DNA of 23,624 bases, taken from positions 1 through 23,624 of the forward strand of contig JBCCTF010000050.1 of NCBI GenBank assembly GCA_039198765.1, read 5' to 3'. This document shows, in pieces, positions 16,129-22,558 of this stretch. The position numbers were made by a program, and so were the translations under genes. Source of the DNA: Parvularcula sp039198765 (GTDB taxonomy: Bacteria > Pseudomonadota > Alphaproteobacteria > Caulobacterales > Parvularculaceae). The notes below the pieces were generated by a model. It was not told the origin of the DNA and searched no databases. It saw only the letters and a program-made list of their open reading frames with translations. The number at the start of each line of letters is the position of its first letter. Position 1 is the first letter of the stretch.

Positions 16129-16965
16129 CCTCAAGAAAGCCGTTCGGCGCGCAGGTACGAAGCCCGGAATCAGCGCTGACATCTCCCGTTCGAAAGCCAT
16201 CCGCGTAGTGTCTTTTATCAGCGGCCAGCGGTCCTCTGGCTGGCAGATGGCTTCGCCGACCAGCTCCTGCTTGGGCAACGCGGAACCCTCCTGAGCCTCG
16301 ATGGGCAGATAGTAGACCCAGCGCGGATCGTAAGTGTTGGGCGTGTCCTCGTCGAAGCGGATCACGTCGGCGATCGTCTCCGCCGTCCGGCTGGGCCGTT
16401 CCAGAGCATCGCGGGCGATGTCTTTGCCATAAACTTCGCTCAGGACGCGGGTATGCCGCTCCGCCACCGGGGAGAGGTTGCAGCGGTTGGCGTCGTACTT
16501 CGCCCTAAGCTGGCTGGCATAGTACCAGAAGGCCGCCTCCTGCCGCTCACCGCCCGCGAGCAGAGCTTCAGACAGGGACGCATAAAGATACGGAGGATAG
16601 GCCTCAGGCGCTTCTTCGATAGCCGTTCGAGCGAGGGCGACCCGCTCCGCCTCACCGCTCTCGAGCTCAACCTGCAGGCTGCGGTGATCGTCGGGGTAGT
16701 AGGCGTGGGGAAGATCGTCCCGAACTGGAACAGGCAACGGCTCAAGAGGCGCTGCTTCGGCAACATCTTCAGCGACGGGTAACGTCATCGTCGCCTTCCT
16801 GGCGACTGGAGCCTTAGCGCGAGGCTCAGTCTCCCGATCCTCAGGAGCCTCTGCTTCACTGAGAGCGACGGGTTCAACAGGCTTCGGCGGGAGTGCGATG
16901 GGGTTCAGCGCACAGGCGGCGAGCCCTAGCGTGCACAATGCAATCGCTAGCAGGCGTTTCAGCAC
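16111..16965 (-). CDS. Lipoprotein of unknown function downstream of atpC
   Basis: A 284-residue predicted lipoprotein: basic n-region (LKR), hydrophobic core and lipobox LAAC with Cys18. A Pro/Glu/Ala-rich linker (about 24-80) leads to a helical region where EAYPPYLYASLSEALLAGGERQEAAFWYYASQ (about 135-165) resembles a TPR/Sel1-like repeat. No named family is recognised. The start is a GTG at 16965 with AGGTGAG six bases upstream; a GTG at 16992 in frame is less well placed. It begins 75 bases after the atpC stop with no terminator between, so it may be the last gene of the ATP synthase transcript. Confidence 0.72.
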   Translation of the reverse strand: MLKRLLAIALCTLGLAACALNPIALPPKPVEPVALSEAEAPEDRETEPRAKAPVARKATMTLPVAEDVAEAAPLEPLPVPVRDDLPHAYYPDDHRSLQVELESGEAERVALARTAIEEAPEAYPPYLYASLSEALLAGGERQEAAFWYYASQLRAKYDANRCNLSPVAERHTRVLSEVYGKDIARDALERPSRTAETIADVIRFDEDTPNTYDPRWVYYLPIEAQEGSALPKQELVGEAICQPEDRWPLIKDTTRMAFEREMSALIPGFVPARRTAFLRSTPAP

Positions 16966-17040
16966 AGCACTCTCACCTCGTAGGAACCTCACCGTCTCTT
17001 AAGGGTGGAGCCCGTCGCCCTCAGAAGCAAGCGATGGTTG

Positions 17041-17424
17041 TTAATACTTGGAAAGAGCGTCCACCGCGCGCTGTGCTTGCAGCTTCGCGTCAGCGTCGGC
17101 GCCGTCATCTTTCAGGACAGCTTCGGCCCGTGTCCGCTCGCCGGTCAGGGCATCGCCGCTCAGCTCGCCTTCAGCGACAGCTTGTTCAGCCAGCACCGTG
17201 AGGCCGGAAGGGGAAACGTCGGCAAAGCCGCCGCGGACGAAGGTTTTGTGGGTCTGCCCGCCTTGGTGCACTTCCAGAATGCCGGGGGACAGCGTCGCCA
17301 TCAGGGGCGCATGGCCAGCGCGGACTTCGAAAATGCCTTCGGTCCCAGGGACGACGACGGCGTCAACATCACCGCTGAAGAGTTCACGCTCTGGCGAGAC
17401 GAGGGAGAAAGAAAACTGCGACAT
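17041..17424 (-). CDS. atpC: ATP synthase F1 epsilon subunit
   Basis: A 127-residue epsilon subunit of the central stalk. The N-terminal beta-sandwich shows the family pattern FSLVSPERELFSGDVDAVVVPGTEGIFEVRAGHAPLM and FVRGGFADVSPSGLTVLAEQA. The C-terminal helical hairpin is short (about 90-127), as in other alphaproteobacteria, in which inhibition is often taken over by the zeta subunit. AGGGA lies eight bases before the ATG. It is 29 bases downstream of the small membrane-protein gene rather than directly after atpD. Confidence 0.95.
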   Translation of the reverse strand: MSQFSFSLVSPERELFSGDVDAVVVPGTEGIFEVRAGHAPLMATLSPGILEVHQGGQTHKTFVRGGFADVSPSGLTVLAEQAVAEGELSGDALTGERTRAEAVLKDDGADADAKLQAQRAVDALSKY

Positions 17425-17453
17425 CGGACATCATCCCTGCCGCAGCGGATAGA

Positions 17454-17624
17454 TCAACCGAAGCGGCCTGACAGGTTCAAGATCAAATCCGCGGCCAAGA
17501 CCACCGACGCTACGCCGGCGACCAAGACGACGGCGTAGAGGAGGCCGCGACCGCGTTCTTCACGCAATTCCTCTTGCTGAAGGCCCATCCAGACCCAGAG
17601 CTGATCAAGGAACGTCACGAACAT
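17454..17624 (-). CDS. 56-residue single-TM protein between atpD and atpC
   Basis: A small protein with an amphipathic, aromatic N-terminus (LDQLWVWMGLQQ), an acidic/basic stretch (EELREERGRG) and one transmembrane helix at about residues 29-50, ending in LNLSGRFG. The perfect AGGAGG five bases before ATG 17624 argues strongly that it is translated. An in-frame TTG at 17663 is less likely. No family is recognised. It is not the F1 zeta inhibitor (a soluble four-helix protein) and not an a, b or c subunit of F0. Its place between beta and epsilon genes suggests a role with ATP synthase, but this is context only. Confidence 0.68.
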   Translation of the reverse strand: MFVTFLDQLWVWMGLQQEELREERGRGLLYAVVLVAGVASVVLAADLILNLSGRFG

Positions 17625-17720
17625 TTTGGCCTCCTGCACTCCGCCATATTTGGGGGTATGCAAGCGCCGTGCCTAGGGATGTTGGTAACGATTCCTAAGC
17701 AAAAGTGAATTGTGTGGCTT

Positions 17721-19148
17721 TTACGCCGCGTCCGCCATCTTCTCGGCTTTCGCGATGGCTTCGTCGATGCCACCACACATGTAGAACGCCTGCTCCGGCA
17801 GGTGATCGTACTCACCAGCGATCAAGCCTTTGAAAGACTTGATGGTATCGTCGAGCGGCACCTGCACACCCGGCGAGCCAGTGAAGACTTCAGCCACGTC
17901 AAATGGCTGGCTGAGGAAGCGTTCCACCTTCCGCGCACGGGCCACGACGAGTTTGTCCTCTTCCGAGAGCTCGTCCATCCCGAGGATCGCGATGATGTCT
18001 TGAAGCGACTTGTAGCGCTGCAGGATGTTCTGAACGCCGCGAGCGACCTCGTAGTGCTCTTCGCCAACGATCCGCGGGTCGAGGATCCGCGACGTGGAGT
18101 CCAGCGGGTCCACAGCCGGGTAGATGCCCTTTTCCGAGATCGCACGGTTGAGAACCGTGGTTGCCTCGCGGTGAGCCCCGGGCGTTGCCGGTGCAGGGTC
18201 GGTCAGGTCGTCCGCAGGGACGTAGACAGCTTGCACCGACGTGATCGAGCCTTTGGTGGTGGTCGTGATCCGCTCCTGCATCGCACCCATATCGGTCGCG
18301 AGCGTCGGCTGATAGCCCACAGCGGAAGGAATACGGCCCAGAAGCGCCGACACTTCCGAACCCGCCTGGGTGAAGCGGAAGATGTTGTCGACGAAGAACA
18401 GCACGTCCTGGCCCTGGTCACGGAAGTACTCCGCCACCGTCAGACCGGTCAGCGCGACACGAGCACGGGCACCCGGCGGCTCGTTCATCTGGCCGTAGAT
18501 CAGCGAAGCTTTGGAGCCTTCGGCCGAGCCATCGTTCTCGAACGGGTTCTTGTTCACGTTCGACTCGATCATTTCCCAGTAAAGGTCGTTGCCTTCACGG
18601 GTCCGCTCGCCAACGCCAGCGAAGACCGAGTAACCGCCGTGCACTTTCGCGATGTTGTTGATCAGCTCTTGGATCAGAACCGTCTTGCCCACACCGGCGC
18701 CGCCGAACAGGCCGATCTTACCACCGCGAGCGTAGGGGCAGAGAAGGTCGATGACCTTGATACCGGTCGCCAGGATTTCCGCTTCCGTCGACTGCTCAAC
18801 CAGGGGCGGAGCATCGTTGTGGATCGGACGGCGCTCTTCAGTCTTGATCGGACCCAGCTCGTCCACCGGCTCACCGATCACGTTCATGATCCGGCCGAGG
18901 GTGGCGTCGCCGACAGGCACCTGGATCGCGTTGCCTGTGTCGGACACCGGCTGACCGCGAACGAGGCCCTCAGAGGAGTCCATGGCGATGCAGCGCACGG
19001 TATTCTGGCCGAGGTGCTGGGCCACTTCGAGAACGAGGCGGTTGCCGTTGTTGTCCGTTTCGAGCGCATTGAGGATCGCTGGGAGGTGGTCGCTGAACTC
19101 AACGTCCACCACCGCGCCGATCACCTGCGCGACTTTTCCTTGTGTCAT
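17721..19148 (-). CDS. atpD: ATP synthase F1 beta subunit
   Basis: The 475-residue catalytic subunit. The Walker A motif GGAGVGKT (149-156), the catalytic glutamate in GERTREGNDLY (Glu181), Walker B LFFVDNIFRFTQAGSE (about 250-265), ALLGRIPSAVGYQPTL, the catch loop DDLTDPAP (313-320) and DELSEED (392-398) are all present. Residues 321-328, directly after the catch loop, read ATPGAHRE instead of the nearly universal ATTFAHLD. ATG 19148 has GAGAGG six bases upstream. It lies 76 bases after the glycosyltransferase gene, with a palindrome in that gap. Confidence 0.97.
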   Translation of the reverse strand: MTQGKVAQVIGAVVDVEFSDHLPAILNALETDNNGNRLVLEVAQHLGQNTVRCIAMDSSEGLVRGQPVSDTGNAIQVPVGDATLGRIMNVIGEPVDELGPIKTEERRPIHNDAPPLVEQSTEAEILATGIKVIDLLCPYARGGKIGLFGGAGVGKTVLIQELINNIAKVHGGYSVFAGVGERTREGNDLYWEMIESNVNKNPFENDGSAEGSKASLIYGQMNEPPGARARVALTGLTVAEYFRDQGQDVLFFVDNIFRFTQAGSEVSALLGRIPSAVGYQPTLATDMGAMQERITTTTKGSITSVQAVYVPADDLTDPAPATPGAHREATTVLNRAISEKGIYPAVDPLDSTSRILDPRIVGEEHYEVARGVQNILQRYKSLQDIIAILGMDELSEEDKLVVARARKVERFLSQPFDVAEVFTGSPGVQVPLDDTIKSFKGLIAGEYDHLPEQAFYMCGGIDEAIAKAEKMADAA

Positions 19149-19171
19149 GCCTGACCTCTCTATTTGACCAA

Positions 19172-19186
19172 GTGCGCGGCGCGCAC
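19172..19186 (-). promoter_or_regulatory. GC-rich palindrome in the atpD leader
   Basis: GTGCGCG-C-CGCGCAC on the minus strand is a perfect 7+1+7 inverted repeat 23 bases before the atpD start, just upstream of its ribosome site. No T-tract follows, so it is not a terminator. It may be an mRNA hairpin affecting stability or translation of the beta gene, or a protein site. Confidence 0.35.
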
Positions 19187-19224
19187 CGTGTGTTGTGTTG
19201 CATTCGTGTTCGGTTGAGCACCCA

Positions 19225-20301
19225 TCACCATGTGCCCAGCCCCCGGTCGGGACGGGACATAGCCTTGCGGGCACCGAGGTAGCCGTAAGCGTCCACCACA
19301 AAACCCAGAGCGACCTTGGGCAAGAGCTTCAGACGATCGACCAGCGATCCTGTTTGAAGCCGGCTCCAGCGCTTCATGAGAAAGTGGGTGGGCACGAGCG
19401 GATGTCCCTCTTGATGTCGCTTTCCAATCAGCTCCGGAAGCCAGTTTGGCTGCTCCTTGTCAAGCGCCGCCAAGCGCTCTGCGCGGTTTTCCTCGGGAGG
19501 GAGCGTCTCAATGAAGCGGAAGAGATGGCTGTTGATCGCCCCGCCCAGCACCAGGCGTTTCTGGTGCTTGAAAACGCTCGCGATCGTGCGCTCTGATTCG
19601 TAGACGTGGTTCACGGTGGAGAGCTGGCGCAGGTTCTCCTCGCGCGCCTCTTCCCGGAAGCCTTTGGTCTTGGTCATGCCCGCGAGGAAGCCGTCTTCGA
19701 CGACGAGGCCCTTGGGCATGTGCACGTCGCGGAACACGGCTTCTTTGAGGGCGTACATGGAGCCTGCGATGCTGGAGCTGCCGCCATCGAGGACCCGGCC
19801 GTTGGCAAGGATCATCTTCTCAACGAAGGACAGGTTCTGCTCGAACGCGAGGTCTTTGATCGGCGTGGATGATGCGGCCTGCACATCGTCGTTCGCGAGG
19901 ACGTGGAGCAGTTGCTCGAGGCCGTCAGCTTGCTGAAGGTCCGTATCGGCGTCGAAGCCGAAGAGGACATCGACGCCCTCGGGGATCGTCCGCACGGAGA
20001 TGTTCCAGGCGTTGGCTTTGCCGCCCTCTTCGATCTCTTGCACGCGGAATTCGGTGGCCTTGGGCGCATCGTCGCTGGCGAGCAGTTCGTCCGCCACACG
20101 GCGGGCTTCGCCTGCGGTGTCATCTTTGCAGCCGTTGGGGACGATCATCACGATCTTCTCCAGGCTGTCGTCAGCAAAAATCGTCTGCTGCACGAGGTTG
20201 CGCAGCATCGTGCCGATGGCGCCCTCCTCGTTGTAGCACCAGATGCCGCACACCACCCGCTTAAACGGGAGCTGCGGACGCTCTGTAGACGGAGTGGTCA
20301 C
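19225..20301 (-). CDS. Family 2 glycosyltransferase inserted between atpG and atpD
   Basis: A 358-residue GT-A-fold glycosyltransferase. The N-terminal nucleotide-sugar region has WCYNEEGAIGTML, then PNGCKDDT, then EEGGKANAWN. The metal-binding DxD is FDADTD (Asp117, Asp119), and VVEDGF (202-205) is the acceptor/base ED motif. No obvious transmembrane helix precedes the catalytic domain, and only a weakly hydrophobic stretch occurs near the C-terminus. It should transfer a sugar to a glycan, lipid or protein; donor and acceptor are unknown. The start is a GTG whose first base is the last base of the atpG stop codon (TAGTG), so translation is probably coupled to atpG. Confidence 0.88.
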   Translation of the reverse strand: MTTPSTERPQLPFKRVVCGIWCYNEEGAIGTMLRNLVQQTIFADDSLEKIVMIVPNGCKDDTAGEARRVADELLASDDAPKATEFRVQEIEEGGKANAWNISVRTIPEGVDVLFGFDADTDLQQADGLEQLLHVLANDDVQAASSTPIKDLAFEQNLSFVEKMILANGRVLDGGSSSIAGSMYALKEAVFRDVHMPKGLVVEDGFLAGMTKTKGFREEAREENLRQLSTVNHVYESERTIASVFKHQKRLVLGGAINSHLFRFIETLPPEENRAERLAALDKEQPNWLPELIGKRHQEGHPLVPTHFLMKRWSRLQTGSLVDRLKLLPKVALGFVVDAYGYLGARKAMSRPDRGLGTW

Positions 20302-21182
20302 TAGACGCTCTCGGCCCCCGCGATGATCTCGACCAGTTCCGTCGTGATCTGGGCCTGACGGGCGCGGTTGTATTGGATGTTCAGGCTGTCGATCAGGTCG
20401 CCTGCGTTGCGCGTTGCGTTGTCCATGGCGGTCATGGATGCCGCTTGCTCCGACGCCATGTTTTCGAGCAGTGCACGGAACACTTGCACAGCGACATAGC
20501 GCGGCAGGAGCGTTTCGAGGATCACCTCTTCATCAGGCTCGTACTCGTAAGGCGCGGAGATCTTGTTCTCGTCACCTTCAATTTCCGGCGGGCTGGCCGG
20601 GATCACTTGCGAAGCCGTTGGGACCTGCGAGATGACCGATTTGAACTGGCCGAAGAAGACCGTGGCGATGTCGAATTCGCCAGCTTCATACATCTCCAGC
20701 AGCTTGGTGCTGATGATCGACGCTTCGTTGAAGCCCACATTGCGGGTGTCTTTGAAATCGATGCGTTCAACGATCAGGTCAGCATACAGACGCTTCAGCT
20801 GCTCGTAGCCTTTCGTCCCCACACAGAAGACTTTGACCGTTTTGCCTTCGCTCTGCAGCTTGACGATATGCTCCCGCGCAAGGCGTGCGATATTGGAGTT
20901 GAACGCGCCGCAGAGGCCGCGGTCTGCCGTCGCGACGACCAGCAGGTGCGTTTGGTCCGAGCCGGTGCCGGTCAGAAGCTTCGGACCAGGCGCGCCGGGG
21001 GTCATGCCTGCAGCAAGGTTCGCCAGCACCGTCTCAATGCGCTCTGCATACGGACGGGCTTCCTTCGCAGCGTCCTCAGCCCGGCGCAGTTTAGCCGCGG
21101 CGACCATCTGCTTCGCCTTGGTGATCTTCTGGGTCGACTTGACCGAGCCGATGCGGGTTTTGAGGTCTTTAAGGCTAGGCAT
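20301..21182 (-). CDS. atpG: ATP synthase F1 gamma subunit
   Basis: The 293-residue rotor subunit. It has the N-terminal coiled-coil strand (MPSLKDLKTRI, VKSTQKITKA), the Rossmann-like core (VVATADRGLCGAFNSNI) and the C-terminal helix with ATRNAG and YNRARQAQITTELVEIIAGAE. Two positions are odd. Residue 24, in ITKAKQMVAAAKLRRA, is Lys where E. coli and most gammas have Met (E. coli gamma-Met23). Residue 249, in SEQAASMTAMDNAT, is Ser where Arg is usual (E. coli gamma-Arg242). Its ATG overlaps the acetyltransferase stop by 8 bases, and its stop overlaps the glycosyltransferase start. Confidence 0.97.
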   Translation of the reverse strand: MPSLKDLKTRIGSVKSTQKITKAKQMVAAAKLRRAEDAAKEARPYAERIETVLANLAAGMTPGAPGPKLLTGTGSDQTHLLVVATADRGLCGAFNSNIARLAREHIVKLQSEGKTVKVFCVGTKGYEQLKRLYADLIVERIDFKDTRNVGFNEASIISTKLLEMYEAGEFDIATVFFGQFKSVISQVPTASQVIPASPPEIEGDENKISAPYEYEPDEEVILETLLPRYVAVQVFRALLENMASEQAASMTAMDNATRNAGDLIDSLNIQYNRARQAQITTELVEIIAGAESV

Positions 21183-21744
21183 CTTTCAACTCTTCCGTCG
21201 GTCGCGCGCGGGTGGCGCGATGGGTTTGTCCTTCCCACATGCGGCGCGGGTCGTCCCACGCGGTGTGGATTTGAGCGGGCACGCCCACAGCGAGGGCGTA
21301 ATCAGGAACGTCTTTGGTGACCACGGCGTTCGCGCCGATCATCGCGCGCTTGCCCACCTTGATCCCGCCAAGAAGCCGCGCGCCGGGGCCAATATCCGTA
21401 CCCGGACCAATCTCCGGCACGTCTTGCCCAATATTCGTGCCGACCGTGACGCCCTGCATCATCACGACGTTCACGCCGATCTTGGCGTTCTTGTTGATGA
21501 CGATGCCGTTGGGATGAGGGATCGAAAAGCCGCCGCCAATCTCCGTACCAAGAGGAATGTCAGCGCCAGAAACGATGGTCCAGAACCGATAACGCAGCTC
21601 GCAGACCTTACGCTGCAGCGTTCCAAGCGGACCAGACTTTTGCGCCGCCCGCTCATAAGCGCGAAACGCCATCATCAGCCGCCGCCCGGGATGCGACCCG
21701 GCCGCCTGTTCCCGCGACCAATCCGGTGCGATGAGTGAGGTCAT
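21175..21744 (-). CDS. Serine-acetyltransferase-like hexapeptide-repeat acyltransferase
   Basis: A 189-residue left-handed beta-helix acetyltransferase. Imperfect hexapeptide repeats run from about 66 to 160 (GGGFSI, GIVINKNAKIGVNVVM, VTVGTNIG, IGPGTDIGPGARLLGGIKVGKRAMIGANAVVTKDV), with candidate catalytic His77 in IPHPNGIVI. It lacks the N-terminal helical domain of full-length CysE. The sequence is closer to the short acetyltransferases found in exopolysaccharide or colanic-acid gene sets, so sugar O-acetylation is as likely as serine acetylation. ATG 21744 is chosen because TGAGGGG, starting with the upstream stop codon, lies nine bases before it. Its own stop overlaps the atpG start codon (ATGCCTAG). 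Confidence 0.85.
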   Translation of the reverse strand: MTSLIAPDWSREQAAGSHPGRRLMMAFRAYERAAQKSGPLGTLQRKVCELRYRFWTIVSGADIPLGTEIGGGFSIPHPNGIVINKNAKIGVNVVMMQGVTVGTNIGQDVPEIGPGTDIGPGARLLGGIKVGKRAMIGANAVVTKDVPDYALAVGVPAQIHTAWDDPRRMWEGQTHRATRARPTEELKDA

Positions 21745-21757
21745 GTTGCCGAACCCC

Positions 21758-22525
21758 TCATGCGCTTGCCTCATCATCACGGCAAAACGAGCTCGATGCA
21801 GCTGGGCTGTGATCGTAGAGTCGATCCAAGAGCTCGATTTCGCCCGGCATCGCCTGCTTCGCTAAACGCACAACCGCGTCGGCCGCGTCGTAAACTTCAG
21901 CGGGAACCGTCTCGGTGCCGAGATAGACCGAACTCCACCGGCGCTCCTCGCCAGAAATGACGTCAAATACGAACAACGGAGAATGCGTGGTGTAACAGCG
22001 CGGCTCTGGAGCAGCTTCAATGGCGGACACCGGGTCAACCGCTTGGATCTCGGACCAAAAGCTAGAAAACTCCGCGGCACTCAGCTCAGCGCGGCGGCCT
22101 GCTACAGTACGCTCTGCACGCTGAACATCGCCAGATCGGCTCGCGTTCTCCCAGCCGTTGAGTGATGTATGAACCGCAATGTAGAACACGGGCTCTTCTT
22201 CAAAAGATTCATCACCGCCGAGCTCGGAGAATCTCTCTCTTCCTTCATCAGAGTACGGAAGAGAATAGGGAAATCGGAATACGCTAATCCCCCAGTGCAC
22301 GGGGTCATAGGGCTCATAGGAAGGCGTTCGGAACAAGGAAAAAACACGATTTTCCGACAATTCCAACCAGCTGTAGCCTTCACCATGCCATGGGACCTCC
22401 ATCCACATTTGGGTGTAGTAGCTCTCAACCGGGCGTTCTTCTTCGCCAGCGACGGCCGCTAGTGGCTGCTCAAGCGTCGTGCACGCGGAAGCACACAGGG
22501 CCAGTAGCCCTGTGAGCACGCTCAT
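21758..22525 (-). CDS. Lipoprotein of unknown function between atpA and the acetyltransferase
   Basis: A 255-residue predicted lipoprotein. The hydrophobic N-terminus ends in a lipobox-like CASAC (Cys15), but there is no basic residue in the n-region, so export is moderately supported. The rest is acidic and aromatic, with no repeat or motif I recognise. The DNA of its first half has more A/T than the surrounding atp genes. The ATG at 22525 is taken as start. A TTG at 22546 has GGGGA at reasonable spacing and would add seven residues. It begins about 33 bases after atpA and ends 13 bases before the acetyltransferase start, so it is probably in the same transcript. Confidence 0.65.
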   Translation of the reverse strand: MSVLTGLLALCASACTTLEQPLAAVAGEEERPVESYYTQMWMEVPWHGEGYSWLELSENRVFSLFRTPSYEPYDPVHWGISVFRFPYSLPYSDEGRERFSELGGDESFEEEPVFYIAVHTSLNGWENASRSGDVQRAERTVAGRRAELSAAEFSSFWSEIQAVDPVSAIEAAPEPRCYTTHSPLFVFDVISGEERRWSSVYLGTETVPAEVYDAADAVVRLAKQAMPGEIELLDRLYDHSPAASSSFCRDDEASA

Positions 22526-22558
22526 GCACTGTCCAACGACGCCCAAGCCAGCATTCCC

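Noticed and set aside
17712..19154. 480-residue plus-strand open frame antisense to atpD
   Set aside because: It is a full-length mirror of a highly conserved gene. The product is Arg/His/Val-rich without motifs and has no ribosome site; such frames arise from GC-rich codon use.
22522..22554. Ten-codon ORF whose TGA overlaps the lipoprotein ATG (ATGA)
   Set aside because: The purine-rich stretch abuts its ATG with about one base of spacing, too close to act as its ribosome site. Probably chance.
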